64,000 nucleotides of DNA from Campylobacter_A concisus_Y (GTDB lineage: Bacteria > Campylobacterota > Campylobacteria > Campylobacterales > Campylobacteraceae). The translations under genes were made by a program, and so were the position numbers. The notes below the pieces were generated by a model. The model searched no databases, was not told the DNA's origin, and was given only the letters and a program-made list of their open reading frames with translations. This document shows positions 44,115 to 53,252 of this stretch, piece after piece; position 1 is the stretch's first letter, and every line of letters starts with the position of its first letter. The stretch is from assembly GCF_902460415.1 (NCBI RefSeq), contig NZ_CABPTY010000002.1, positions 603,366 through 667,365 on the forward strand, given 5' to 3'.

Positions 44115-45413
44115 ATGAGAGAAAAGACGCAGATGTATTATGCTAGGCGAGGTGAGCTCACAAAGGAGATGAGCTATGTGGCAAAGATCGAGGGAGTGAG
44201 TGAAAATTTAGTGATGGACGAGGTGGCAAATGGCAGGATCATTATCCCAGCAAATGTAAATCACATAAATTTAAAGCCAATGGGCATAGGCAGAAAACTA
44301 AAGACAAAGGTTAATGCAAATATCGGCAACTCAAGCCTAAGCAGTGACATTTGCGCAGAGCTTAGAAAGCTTGAAATTTGCTTAGAATTTGGCGCTGATA
44401 CGGTTATGGATCTAAGCACGGATGGCGATTTGGATGCCATTAGAAGCGCTATCATAGAGCATTCAAGCGTGCCAGTTGGAACTGTGCCGATGTATGAAAT
44501 TTTAAAAGAGGCAAAAGAGGTTACAAATATCACAAATGAGCTAATTTTAAGCGTGCTAGAGAAACAAGCAAAGCAAGGAGTTAGTTACTTTACGATACAC
44601 GCTGGCTTTTTGCGTGAGTTTTTGCCGCTTGTCAAAAAGCGAAAAATGGGCATAGTAAGCCGTGGTGGTAGTTTAAGTGCAAGCTATATGTCAAAGCTAA
44701 ATAAGCAAAATCCATTTTATGAAATTTTTGATGAAATTTTAGAAATTTGCGCAAGATATGATGTCTCGCTCTCACTTGGTGATGGACTTCGCCCAGGATG
44801 TCTTTTTGATGCGACAGATGAGGCGCAGCTTAGCGAGCTAAAGGTGCTTGGAGAGCTAACGCTTCGTGCATGGGAAAAAGATGTGCAAGTGATGATTGAA
44901 GGTCCTGGCCATGTGCCATTAAATCAAATTGAGTATAATATGAAAATCGAACAAGAGCTCTGCCATGATGCCCCATTTTACGTGCTTGGGCCGCTTGTCT
45001 CAGACATAGGTGCAGGATACGATCATATCACCTCGGCGATCGGTGGCACAATGGCAGCATATCACGGTGCTAGCATGCTTTGCTACGTGACGCAAAAAGA
45101 GCACCTTGGCTTGCCAAACGAAAATGATGTAAGAGAGGGCATCGTAGCTCACAAGATAGCAGCTCATGCCGCAGACGTCGCGCTTGGCAAAGCTGGAGCT
45201 ATCGAAAAAGATCATGCGATGAGTGATGCAAGATACGCATTTGATTGGAACAAGCAGTTTGAGCTTAGCTTTGATCCAAAAAAGGCTAGAGAGCTTCACG
45301 ATGAGAGCTTGCCAGAAGACGTGTTTAAGAGTGCTCATTTTTGTTCGATGTGCGGACCAAAATTTTGTGCATATAAAATTTCAAAAGATCTAGAAAAAGG
45401 AGAAAAATGTTAA
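44115..45413 (+). CDS. thiC: Phosphomethylpyrimidine synthase ThiC
   Basis: The 432-residue radical-SAM enzyme makes the pyrimidine part of thiamine from aminoimidazole ribotide. It starts MREKTQMYYARRGELTKEM, with YFTIHAGF, SLGDGLRPG and MIEGPGHVPL. The C-terminal iron-sulfur motif is CSMCGPKFC (C-x2-C-x4-C). No thiamine riboswitch consensus appears in the 150 bases between it and ispDF. It overlaps mrp by seven bases. Confidence 0.96.
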   Translation: MREKTQMYYARRGELTKEMSYVAKIEGVSENLVMDEVANGRIIIPANVNHINLKPMGIGRKLKTKVNANIGNSSLSSDICAELRKLEICLEFGADTVMDLSTDGDLDAIRSAIIEHSSVPVGTVPMYEILKEAKEVTNITNELILSVLEKQAKQGVSYFTIHAGFLREFLPLVKKRKMGIVSRGGSLSASYMSKLNKQNPFYEIFDEILEICARYDVSLSLGDGLRPGCLFDATDEAQLSELKVLGELTLRAWEKDVQVMIEGPGHVPLNQIEYNMKIEQELCHDAPFYVLGPLVSDIGAGYDHITSAIGGTMAAYHGASMLCYVTQKEHLGLPNENDVREGIVAHKIAAHAADVALGKAGAIEKDHAMSDARYAFDWNKQFELSFDPKKARELHDESLPEDVFKSAHFCSMCGPKFCAYKISKDLEKGEKC

Positions 45414-46507
45414 ATAAAGAAGAGGTCTTAAATAGGCTAAAAGGTGTTATATATCCTGGTTTTGAAAAAGATATAGTTAGCTTTGGCTTTGTAAAAAATA
45501 TAGAAATCGGCGATAAAATTACAATAGAAGTCGAGATAGTTAGCTCAAGCCCAGAAGTTGCAAACGAGCTAAAAACGGACATCAAACGTGTCATGGGCTC
45601 AAATGAGTATGTGCTAAATTTGATCCAGCCAAAGATACCTGAGGAGAAAAGTAACACTCAAAGTGGTAAAAATATTGCGCCGCAAGTTAAAAATTTCGTA
45701 ATGGTAAGCTCTGGAAAAGGTGGCGTTGGTAAATCAACCACAACGCTAAATTTAGCCATCTCAATGGCAAAACTAGGCAAAAAAGTGGGAATTTTAGACG
45801 CTGATATCTATGGACCAAACATCCCAAGAATGCTCGGCGAAGTAAATACCCAGCCACAAGTCGTTGGTAACAAGCTAAAACCTATACTTAGCCACGGAGT
45901 TGAGATGATGAGTATGGGCGTTTTGATGGAAGAAGGTATGAGTCTTATTTGGAGAGGTTCGATGATCATGAAAGCGATCGAGCAGCTGCTAAAAGACGTG
46001 CTTTGGAGCGAGCTTGATGTCTTGTTTCTTGACATGCCTCCAGGAACGGGAGACGCGCAGCTAACTCTAGCTCAAAGCGTACCAGTAACGGCAGGTGTCT
46101 GCGTCACAACGCCACAAGTTGTAGCGCTTGACGATAGCAAGCGTGCGCTTGATATGTTTGAGAAGCTCCACATCCCAATCGCTGGCGTCATCGAAAATAT
46201 GAGCGGTTTCATCTGCCCAGATAATGGCAAAGAGTATGACATCTTTGGCAAAGGCACGACTGAAGAGGTGGCAAAAGCTTACAACACGCAAATTTTAGCT
46301 GAAATCCCTATCGAGCCAGCTGTTCGCGTGGGTGGAGATAATGGTAAGCCAGTTAGCTTCTACGAGCCAAACTCAGTCACTGCAAAACGCTACGAGAGCG
46401 CGGCTGCTAGACTTTGGGAAGTGATAGAAAATATAAATAGTGATGGCGGAGCTGATAACTCAGCGATCCAGCCAGTAAATGACGGCAAGAGTGCTTGCTC
46501 GAAGTAA
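45407..46507 (+). CDS. mrp: Mrp/NBP35-family ATP-binding iron-sulfur carrier
   Basis: The 366-residue P-loop protein begins with a MIP18-like domain (about 1-85). A deviant Walker A, MVSSGKGGVGKSTTTLNLA, follows. DADIYGPNIPRML and LDMPPGTGDAQLTLAQ are the family switch motifs. It scaffolds or transfers Fe-S clusters. The usual C-x2-C of many members is reduced to one cysteine (GFICPDNGKEYD). Co-transcription with the Fe-S enzyme ThiC makes functional sense. Confidence 0.93.
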   Translation: MLNKEEVLNRLKGVIYPGFEKDIVSFGFVKNIEIGDKITIEVEIVSSSPEVANELKTDIKRVMGSNEYVLNLIQPKIPEEKSNTQSGKNIAPQVKNFVMVSSGKGGVGKSTTTLNLAISMAKLGKKVGILDADIYGPNIPRMLGEVNTQPQVVGNKLKPILSHGVEMMSMGVLMEEGMSLIWRGSMIMKAIEQLLKDVLWSELDVLFLDMPPGTGDAQLTLAQSVPVTAGVCVTTPQVVALDDSKRALDMFEKLHIPIAGVIENMSGFICPDNGKEYDIFGKGTTEEVAKAYNTQILAEIPIEPAVRVGGDNGKPVSFYEPNSVTAKRYESAAARLWEVIENINSDGGADNSAIQPVNDGKSACSK

Positions 46508-46531
46508 AATTTACAAAAGATAAAATTTAGA

Positions 46532-46612
46532 GCAAATTTTAAAATTTGCCAGTTTGAAGTTGGCTACCAAAATTTAGCTTTGCTTGATGCTTGGCTTAAA
46601 TTTTGGAGCCAA
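46532..46612. repeat. Palindrome and hairpin between mrp and the ACT protein gene
   Basis: GCAAATTTT-AAAATTTGC (46532-46549) is a perfect 18-base palindrome. A hairpin follows: TTGGCT-A-CCAAAATTTA (46560-46576) pairs with TAAATTTTGGAGCCAA (46597-46612), 16 pairs with one bulged A. No T run follows, so neither is a standard terminator. Confidence 0.55.
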
Positions 46613-46645
46613 AATGCAATCATTTAAAATTTAACAGGAGGAAAT

Positions 46646-46912
46646 ATGAAAGCGATCGTAACCGTAGTCGGAAAAGATAGAGTCGGCATCGTTGCTGGCG
46701 TCTCAGCAAAGCTTAGCGAGCTAGGGCTAAACATAGATGATATCTCACAGACTATTTTAGATGAGTTTTTTACGATGATGGCGGTGGTTTCAAGCGATGA
46801 AAATAAAGACTTTACGGCCTTAAGAGCAGAGCTTAACGAGCTTGGAGAGAGCCTAAAAGTAAAGATAAATATCCAAAGTTCTGCTATCTTTGATGCGATG
46901 CATACAATCTAA
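46646..46912 (+). CDS. ACT-domain protein (UPF0237)
   Basis: The 88-residue single ACT domain opens KAIVTVVGKDRVGIVAGVSA and includes LNIDDISQTILDEFF. Such proteins bind amino acids or other ligands and act with the adjacent UPF0210 protein. The pairing with the next gene nine bases downstream is conserved across many bacteria. GGAGGA precedes the ATG. Confidence 0.88.
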   Translation: MKAIVTVVGKDRVGIVAGVSAKLSELGLNIDDISQTILDEFFTMMAVVSSDENKDFTALRAELNELGESLKVKINIQSSAIFDAMHTI

Positions 46913-46921
46913 GGAAAAACA

Positions 46922-48259
46922 ATGGACATCAAAAACGTAACCGAAACGATCTCGATGATCGAAGAGCAAAATTTTGACATCAGAACGATCACGATGGGCA
47001 TTAGTTTGCTTGACTGCATCGATCCTGACATCAACAAAGCTTGTGACAAAATTTACGCAAAAATCACCACTAAAGCCAAAGACCTAGTCAAAGTGGGCAA
47101 TGAAATTTCTGCTGAGCTAGGCATACCAATCGTCAATAAAAGAGTGAGCGTGACGCCTATCTCGATAATTGGCGCCGCAACGGACGCAAAAGACTACGTG
47201 ATGATCGCAAAGACGCTTGATAGAGCGGCTATTGAGGTTGGTATTGATTTTATAGGTGGTTTTTCAGCTTTAGTTCAAAAGGGATATCAAAAGGGCGATG
47301 AAATTTTGATAAATTCTATCCCGCAAGCACTTTCCCAGACTTCAAAAGTATGTGCAAGTGTCAATGTCGGCTCAACGAAAACTGGCATAAATATGAGCGC
47401 GGTACGTGATATGGGACGCATTATAAAAGAGACAGCAGCAGCATCTGAGATGGGCTGTGCGAAGCTTGTTGTCTTTGCAAATGCAGTTGAAGATAATCCT
47501 TTTATGGCTGGTGCATTTCACGGCGTGGGCGAGGCCGATGTGGTGATAAATGTGGGCGTTTCAGGCCCTGGCGTTGTAAAAAGAGCCCTTGAAAAGGTGC
47601 GTGGCGAGAGCTTTGACGTGGTAGCTGAGACTGTTAAAAAGACGGCATTTAAGATCACGCGTATCGGCCAGCTAGTTGGCCAAATGGCGAGCGAGCGACT
47701 TGGGGTTAAATTTGGTATCGTCGATCTATCCCTTGCTCCAACACCAGCTGTGGGCGACTCGGTGGCTCGTGTGCTTGAGGAGATGGGACTTGAGGCTGTT
47801 GGTACGCACGGCACGACTGCGGCACTCGCTCTCCTAAATGACGCAGTAAAAAAAGGTGGCGTCATGGCGTGTAATCAAGTGGGTGGCTTAAGCGGTGCGT
47901 TTATCCCAGTTTCTGAGGATGAAGGTATGATAGCGGCGGTGCGCGCTGGCTCACTAAATTTAGAAAAACTTGAAGCGATGACCGCGATATGCTCGGTTGG
48001 TCTTGATATGATCGCTATACCTGCTGACACACCAAGCGAGAGCATAGCTGCGATGATCGCTGATGAGGCGGCTATCGGTGTTATAAATCAAAAAACAACG
48101 GCTGTTCGCATTATACCGCTAGGCAAAGAGGGCGATATGATCGAGTTTGGCGGACTTCTTGGTAGAGCGCCTGTGATGAGGATAAATAGAGCCTCTTCGA
48201 CTAGTTTCATCTCTCGTGGTGGGCAAATTCCAGCACCTATTCATAGTTTTAAAAACTAA
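46922..48259 (+). CDS. UPF0210 (PFL/DUF711) family protein
   Basis: The 445-residue protein belongs to the DUF711 family distantly related to pyruvate formate-lyase-like folds. Typical segments are IRTITMGISLLDC, RVSVTPISIIGAATDA, GVGEADVVINVGVSGPGVV and VDLSLAPTPAVGDSVA. It lacks the glycyl-radical motif and has no known reaction. It forms a two-gene unit with the ACT protein, which may sense a ligand for it. A strong terminator follows. Confidence 0.9.
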   Translation: MDIKNVTETISMIEEQNFDIRTITMGISLLDCIDPDINKACDKIYAKITTKAKDLVKVGNEISAELGIPIVNKRVSVTPISIIGAATDAKDYVMIAKTLDRAAIEVGIDFIGGFSALVQKGYQKGDEILINSIPQALSQTSKVCASVNVGSTKTGINMSAVRDMGRIIKETAAASEMGCAKLVVFANAVEDNPFMAGAFHGVGEADVVINVGVSGPGVVKRALEKVRGESFDVVAETVKKTAFKITRIGQLVGQMASERLGVKFGIVDLSLAPTPAVGDSVARVLEEMGLEAVGTHGTTAALALLNDAVKKGGVMACNQVGGLSGAFIPVSEDEGMIAAVRAGSLNLEKLEAMTAICSVGLDMIAIPADTPSESIAAMIADEAAIGVINQKTTAVRIIPLGKEGDMIEFGGLLGRAPVMRINRASSTSFISRGGQIPAPIHSFKN

Positions 48260-48266
48260 ATTTTAC

Positions 48267-48296
48267 AAAGTCCGCCTCAAATTTGCGGACTTTTCT
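48267..48296 (+). terminator. Terminator after the UPF0210 gene
   Basis: AAGTCCGC (48268-48275) pairs perfectly with GCGGACTT (48285-48292), followed by TTC after a T stretch. Confidence 0.8.
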
Positions 48297-48370
48297 ACTC
48301 AAATTTATAGACAACATTTAAATATCTTTTAGTTAAAATAATTATAGATTTCACACATCAAGGGATTTAA

Positions 48371-49060
48371 ATGAAATTTTTAAAATTTTTGATGGCACTT
48401 TGCTTTGGCATAGGTAGTGCAGCCGCAAATGACGGTAAGGTGAGGAGTATCGATATTTATGTGACGCCGTACTACTCGGCAAATGCCGGTAAGGTCGAGT
48501 ATGTAAAGGTTTATGATAAGATCGATAACTTGCTCTTAAGTGGTAAGATAGAAGACTTCAAAAAAGCAGAAAAGATCGTGCAAGACGCCCCGCAAATGGT
48601 CTCTCCGATAACTCTTTTTGTTATCTCAGCTCGTGCTTATGATCTAGGACTTCGCGATGATGCGGTATTTTGGTTTTATGCGGCAAAAAATCGCGCGATC
48701 TTGCTAAGAGGCGTTATAGACATGGAGGGCGAGAAATTTACTGACGTGGTGGCCGCGATAGGGGCGTTTATGAAGCTTGTTGGCGACGTGGTCAATCCTT
48801 ATGCATTTTGCGATATCAAAAAGCAACAAGATATCGCTGATAAAGCGCTTGAATGGACTAAGAAAAATGCCTATGAAGCGATGTTCTCGCCAGAATTTAG
48901 CTCTCCTCACGAAGATAGAAAAGCAGCCCTTGCAAAAGGCATAGAAAAGCTAGAAGCCCGCAATAAAAAAGAGAAAGATTACTTTTTAGATAAAGATAAT
49001 CTTGCTAACTTTAAAGCTATGCGCAAGCAAAATGGCACTGATGAGAAATTTTGCTTCTAA
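48371..49060 (+). CDS. Secreted protein of unknown function
   Basis: The 229-residue protein has a signal peptide ending around SAAAND. The mature part is soluble and lysine-rich, with a helical stretch resembling TPR-type packing (FVISARAYDLGLRDDAVFWF). Two cysteines near AFCDIKKQQDI and the terminal FCF may form a disulfide. No enzyme motif is visible. It is monocistronic: an AT-rich promoter region precedes it and an inverted repeat follows. Confidence 0.65.
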   Translation: MKFLKFLMALCFGIGSAAANDGKVRSIDIYVTPYYSANAGKVEYVKVYDKIDNLLLSGKIEDFKKAEKIVQDAPQMVSPITLFVISARAYDLGLRDDAVFWFYAAKNRAILLRGVIDMEGEKFTDVVAAIGAFMKLVGDVVNPYAFCDIKKQQDIADKALEWTKKNAYEAMFSPEFSSPHEDRKAALAKGIEKLEARNKKEKDYFLDKDNLANFKAMRKQNGTDEKFCF

Positions 49061-49083
49061 ATAGCGAGAAAAACTGAAAATTT

Positions 49084-49132
49084 GCTTGTAAATTTAGCTT
49101 TTGGTTTATGCTAAAAGGGCAAATTTACAAGC
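49084..49132 (+). terminator. Long inverted repeat, terminator-like
   Basis: GCTTGTAAATTT (49084-49095) pairs perfectly with AAATTTACAAGC (49121-49132), with inner partial pairing. TATCTCTATTTT follows, so it can end the upstream transcript. Confidence 0.65.
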
Positions 49133-49231
49133 TATCTCTATTTTAGATGATAAATTTTAGCTCACTGCAAATCTGCTTAAATTTCGCTCTTTTTCGTAAG
49201 AGTAGCAAACCCACAAAAATGAGAATAAAAA

Positions 49232-49684
49232 ATGACTTTGAAATTTGGCAAGCTTGAAAAAGTTGCAACAGATGAGGGCTTTATTTGGTATGCCCAGACG
49301 GTGCTAAAAAGCGAAATTTTTGGCCAAGTGCTCTTTTGCCTTATCTCGGCAAATGGGGCAGATGTGGATGATGAGACGATTTTGCTTGTGCAGCGTATCG
49401 CTCAGGATATCGACCGGCACATAAAAGATGCGCTTACATTTTTACAAGATGAGCTTAAACAGAAATGCCTTTTGAGCAAGGACGAGCTTAAATTACTTGA
49501 CGTGCCAGTCTGCGATTTGCCTTTTAGCTCGCCTCAATGCACTTTTTATGTGCGTGATAAGCAGTGGCTGATGAGATTTGCTGAGGGTGCACTTGATATT
49601 TGTGAGCCTTTTGGTATTGGGGTGATTTTTGAAGGTGAAAAGCCACTTCGTTTAGAAAATTTGGAGCTTAGCCAGGAGTGTTAA
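49232..49684 (+). CDS. Soluble protein of unknown function
   Basis: The 150-residue protein has no signal peptide or membrane helix. It shows a mixed alpha/beta profile, with WYAQTVLKSEIFGQVLFCLI and LMRFAEGALDICEPFGIGVI as the most hydrophobic parts. Four of its five cysteines lie in the second half. I recognise no family. It stands alone between two inverted repeats, facing the YagU-type gene. Confidence 0.55.
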   Translation: MTLKFGKLEKVATDEGFIWYAQTVLKSEIFGQVLFCLISANGADVDDETILLVQRIAQDIDRHIKDALTFLQDELKQKCLLSKDELKLLDVPVCDLPFSSPQCTFYVRDKQWLMRFAEGALDICEPFGIGVIFEGEKPLRLENLELSQEC

Positions 49685-49726
49685 TCATGGATAAAATTTG
49701 CTTTTAAACGGTGAGATAAATTTGGT

Positions 49727-49757
49727 TGCTGTTTTAGGTTTTTAGCCCAAAACAGCA
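49727..49757. terminator. Bidirectional hairpin between convergent genes
   Basis: TGCTGTTTT (49727-49735) and AAAACAGCA (49749-49757) form a nine-pair stem. It lies between the unknown gene and the convergent YagU-type gene, with T/A-rich flanks on both sides. Confidence 0.6.
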
Positions 49758-49768
49758 GAAACTTGCAC

Positions 49769-50371
49769 TTATGCGTTGCAGCAGCAATAATCACTTGGAT
49801 CTTTTTCTTTTGTGATCCTAGCTCTTAGGTCGTGACGGATGATCTCTATCGACCAGAACCATATCATGTGGCCGACAAATTCAGATACATGCTCGTACCA
49901 AGGAAGTGTCCAAAGTGGTGGAGTAAGCCCCAAAATAGGTAGTGCGATCACGTGAACAGCGATATTTACGATAACGCCAACTAGTAAGCCTTGCCATATT
50001 GTAATCTTTGGAAATTTCTCAGCCAAAACGCAATAAGCAACCGCGAAAACTATCGAAAACAATATATGCGTCATCATTACGTAGTTAAACGCATGCCCTG
50101 CAAACTCGTAAATAGCGGCATTTGGATCGACCACTCCCAAATAATCCCTTAAAAATACATAAGGCGGATTTAAGAAATTTCTAGAGCAATCGATCGCATC
50201 GGCTGCTCTAATGGCACTCTCTGGTCCGCAAGCAGCGTTAAACATATCCATCGGACTTCTTGGAGGAAGTGGAAATTCCGCTCCCCATTTGACAAAGGCT
50301 GAGACAACACCAGCGATAAGGCCGATTAACGCAGCCAGAGCAAATCTAGGTTTTGTTACTAAATTTGACAT
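49769..50371 (-). CDS. YagU-family (DUF1440) membrane protein
   Basis: The 200-residue inner-membrane protein has four or five hydrophobic segments. Typical YagU features are FALAALIGLIAGVVSAFVKW at the N-terminus, FAGHAFNYVMMTHILFSIVF and a C-terminal VSEFVGHMIWFWSIEIIRHD. The tail ends in a cysteine cluster (YCCCNA), which I have not seen in the E. coli protein. YagU is linked to acid survival in E. coli. It is divergent from dapD. Confidence 0.8.
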   Translation of the reverse strand: MSNLVTKPRFALAALIGLIAGVVSAFVKWGAEFPLPPRSPMDMFNAACGPESAIRAADAIDCSRNFLNPPYVFLRDYLGVVDPNAAIYEFAGHAFNYVMMTHILFSIVFAVAYCVLAEKFPKITIWQGLLVGVIVNIAVHVIALPILGLTPPLWTLPWYEHVSEFVGHMIWFWSIEIIRHDLRARITKEKDPSDYCCCNA

Positions 50372-50533
50372 TTAAACTCCTTCTTTAAATTTGCAAAATC
50401 TTATTGCAATTTGCTTTATGATAAGATTAATCATTATTAAAAATATAAAAATATTTAAAATTTTAATGGACTTAAAATCATAAAATTTTTATCCATTTTT
50501 GGCTAGACTAAGAAAAAATTTAAAGGAGAATAG
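50372..50533. promoter_or_regulatory. Divergent promoter region of the YagU-type gene and dapD
   Basis: The region is extremely AT-rich. TGATAAGATTAATCATTA (about 50419-50436) has outer TGAT/ATCA symmetry and loosely resembles Fur-type boxes. No clear -10 box stands out for either gene. Confidence 0.35.
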
Positions 50534-51733
50534 ATGTCTAAAGAGTTTAAAGATGCAAATGAATTTAAGGAATTTTTTGAAGAATTTAGAAAAAAAGATG
50601 GCTACAAAGATCCGCTTGCTTTTGGTATCGCTAGGATCGATCGCGGACAAAAAAATACAGATAAAATTTTGCAAGCGACTTTTGCTGTTGTAAATTACAA
50701 AGAGAGCTTTTTAAGCGCAGCTGCTTATATCTATGCTTTGCAAAAATGTGATGTTAAGGTTGATTTTAATGGCTCTGAATTTGTAGCTGATCTTACGCCA
50801 AAAGTAGTGAAAAAAGCCAGTAAGCTCTTTAGCGTCTTTGAAAAAGAGATAAGCTCTCATAAAAATGTACAAAATTTGCATGCCGTAAAAATGGCATTTG
50901 ATGATGATCTTGAACTAAATGAGAATAAATTTAAACTTGTGTTTTTGTTTGATGATGCAAAACCACTTAGCGTGGAGGCCGTATATCTCAAGCTTTACTT
51001 GATCTCACTTGGCAAGGTCGCACCTAGGACGATCGTGCTTGATGGAGCTTTTGGTGTGTTACCAAATGTTGCATGGACTACCCAAAATACGCCAATCGAG
51101 CTTGAATGGCTAAGAGAAAATGAAATTTCTCTAAAGATGTTTGGCGAATACCCAGCGATCGTTAGCGTCGATAAATTCCCAAGATTTTTAAGCCATATCA
51201 TTCCGGCTGATAACACGAGAATTTTAGACTCAGCCAAGGTTCGCATGGGTGCTGCCGTGTATCCTGGCACAGTCGTTATGCCTGGTGCTGCCTATATTAA
51301 CTTTAACGCAGGTACAACTGGTGGCGTTATGGTTGAAGGCAGAGTTAGTAGCTCTGTCGTAGTTGGCGAGGGTAGTGACGTAGGTGGCGGAGCTAGCATA
51401 CTTGGCGTGCTAAGTGGCACAAACGGCAACCCTGTAAGCATCGGCAAACACTGCTTGCTTGGCGCAAACTCAGTCACAGGCGTACCTCTTGGCGATAACT
51501 GCATCGTGGATGCTGGCATAGCGGTGCTTGAGGGCACAAAGGTCTATATATCAGCTAGCGAGCGCGAAAAGTTAGCTAAGCTAAATCCTAGCTTTAAATT
51601 TGAAGCTGAAATTTACAAAGCACTTGAACTTGGTGGGCTAAATGGACTTCATTTTAGACAAAATAGCCAAACAGGCCAGATCACTGCAAGTGCGAGCAAA
51701 AGGGCGATCAAGCTAAATGAGGCACTTCATTAA
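50534..51733 (+). CDS. dapD: 2,3,4,5-tetrahydropyridine-2,6-dicarboxylate N-succinyltransferase
   Basis: The 399-residue enzyme of lysine and diaminopimelate synthesis transfers succinyl from succinyl-CoA. The C-terminal half (about 230-345) is a left-handed beta helix with hexapeptide repeats (ILDSAKVRMGAAVYPGTVVM, VVVGEGSDVGGGASILG, GKHCLLGANSVTG). The longer N-terminal domain is typical of the epsilonproteobacterial form. AAAGGAG precedes the ATG. The DJ-1-like gene follows 11 bases later. Confidence 0.94.
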   Translation: MSKEFKDANEFKEFFEEFRKKDGYKDPLAFGIARIDRGQKNTDKILQATFAVVNYKESFLSAAAYIYALQKCDVKVDFNGSEFVADLTPKVVKKASKLFSVFEKEISSHKNVQNLHAVKMAFDDDLELNENKFKLVFLFDDAKPLSVEAVYLKLYLISLGKVAPRTIVLDGAFGVLPNVAWTTQNTPIELEWLRENEISLKMFGEYPAIVSVDKFPRFLSHIIPADNTRILDSAKVRMGAAVYPGTVVMPGAAYINFNAGTTGGVMVEGRVSSSVVVGEGSDVGGGASILGVLSGTNGNPVSIGKHCLLGANSVTGVPLGDNCIVDAGIAVLEGTKVYISASEREKLAKLNPSFKFEAEIYKALELGGLNGLHFRQNSQTGQITASASKRAIKLNEALH

Positions 51734-51744
51734 AAGGAGCTAGC

Positions 51745-52239
51745 ATGAAAGTTGGCATTTTGATGTTTGACAAGCTAAATCTACTAAGCTTTGCCAAAAT
51801 TTATGATTTTTTACATAAATTTGAGGATTTTAATATCAAGACTTACGCACTAAAGCCTGAGGTTGTCGATGAATTTGGCGTCAGGCTTCATCCAGAAATT
51901 TATGCTGAGAGCCTTTATGGTGTGGATATTTTGGTAGTACCAGATGGTGTTGGAGCACTTGGATTAAGATACGATGAGATATTTTTAAGCTGGGTTAAAA
52001 GCTCAGCGAGTGCGAAATTTAAGATAGGTTTTGATCTTGGCGTGCTTATCCTTGGTGGTGCTGGATTTTTAGAAGACAGAGAGGCTTGCATAAGGGGCGG
52101 ATACAAAAATGCACTTAGTGACTACTGCGATGTTAATGATGCTAAGATGTGTGAAAGTAGAGGTATTATAAGCGTTAGTGAATTTGATGATAGAATCAAA
52201 GAACAGCTGGCAACGATGCTAGGTAAAGATAAATTTTAA
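51745..52239 (+). CDS. DJ-1/PfpI-like protein lacking the nucleophile cysteine
   Basis: The 164-residue protein has the DJ-1/PfpI fold pattern, with VGILMFDKLNLLSF at the N-terminus and DILVVPDGVGALG. The nucleophile elbow, normally xCxGx, reads IGFDLGVLIL, so the catalytic cysteine is replaced by Asp97. Cysteines elsewhere (ACIRGG) do not fit the elbow. It resembles the non-catalytic ligand-binding branch near AraC-type regulators, without a DNA-binding domain. It is probably co-transcribed with dapD. Confidence 0.7.
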   Translation: MKVGILMFDKLNLLSFAKIYDFLHKFEDFNIKTYALKPEVVDEFGVRLHPEIYAESLYGVDILVVPDGVGALGLRYDEIFLSWVKSSASAKFKIGFDLGVLILGGAGFLEDREACIRGGYKNALSDYCDVNDAKMCESRGIISVSEFDDRIKEQLATMLGKDKF

Positions 52240-52287
52240 TGGCTTTGACTCTTAAATTACGATAGAAATTTTATATTTTTAGTAAGC

Positions 52288-53125
52288 TTATAGCTTGTTT
52301 ATAGCGCTATTTACCGCTTCTAAATGCCACTTTATCCACGCTGTGAAGTCAAAGTTTAAATTATTTTCAAGCTTTGTTGTCTGCTCTAAAATTTCATAAT
52401 AATCTTTTTTATTTGCATAAATAACGCTGGAGATAGAAAATGGCTTAACGCCATCTTCTCTTAAAAAGTAGTGTGTCAAAGCCCTTGTTATGCGTCCATT
52501 ACCGTCATCATAAGGATGTATAAAAAACTAAAGATGTGCAATAAAACTTTTTAGATATGCGTTTTCAAGGCTTTTGTTGATAAAATTTTAAAAGTTCTCA
52601 TCTCATCTTCTATACCTCTACTGGCAAGGCTTTATAGTGGATTTGCCCATTTTCTGGAGGGCCTGAGACGACGCTCATCTCATCATCTCTAAACTTGGCT
52701 CGTTTTATCTTGTAAGTTTTGCTTTGGATATATTCAAACAAGGTATTGTGCCAGCTATGTAGTCGCTCGAGGTTCATATAGTCTTTGTTTAAATTTACTT
52801 CAAGTATTAGCGAGACTAGATTACCACTGTGTCTAGTCACATGAGTATCAGCTAGCCAGTCAAAATTTTTGTCTAGCCTCTTTTTTATCTACGAGCGAAT
52901 GCTTGATCTTTTAAGCCTTTCGCCCCCTATGAGAGATGAACTTATTATTTCATCTTCAAGTGCACTAATTTGCACCTTTAAAAGATCGTCTCTGCTGATA
53001 TTGCTTGTTAGCTCTTTTAAATTTTTATGGTCTTGCTCTAGCTTATTTGTAAGGGTGTCTATTACTCTTTTGTCGAAAGAAAAATTTGGGTAGTTGGGAT
53101 GTTGTCGTATCCACAGGTTTTGTAA
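52288..53125 (-). pseudogene. Fic-family AMPylation/adenylyltransferase gene, decayed
   Basis: Pieces of one Fic protein of the DUF4172 type lie in order on the minus strand. The N-terminal WIRQHPNYPNFSFDKRVIDT is followed by ISSSLIGGERLKRSSIRS. The middle has LERLHSWHNTLFEYI and VSGPPENGQIHYKALPVEV. The catalytic core motif HPYDDGNGRITR remains. An in-frame TAG at 52528-52530 replaces the Trp expected before FFIHPY. Further stops follow the N-terminal part, and a frame change occurs near 52600-52620. The span is shorter than a normal gene of about 1.1 kb, so some internal sequence is lost. Confidence 0.85.
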
Positions 53126-53252
53126 TTTTTAATCAATGCACTGAACTTATTTATAGCAGTAAAATTTGGTATATGTATTGTTTTTGATTTGCTATTTGTA
53201 GAAGTCGTTTTTTTGTTAGAAAAGAGCCAGTTAAAGTTAAGGCTAGATAAGA

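Noticed and set aside
47518..47865. 115-codon minus-strand frame inside the UPF0210 gene
   Set aside because: It lies wholly inside a conserved gene on the other strand and shows low-complexity Ser/Thr/Pro composition typical of shadows.
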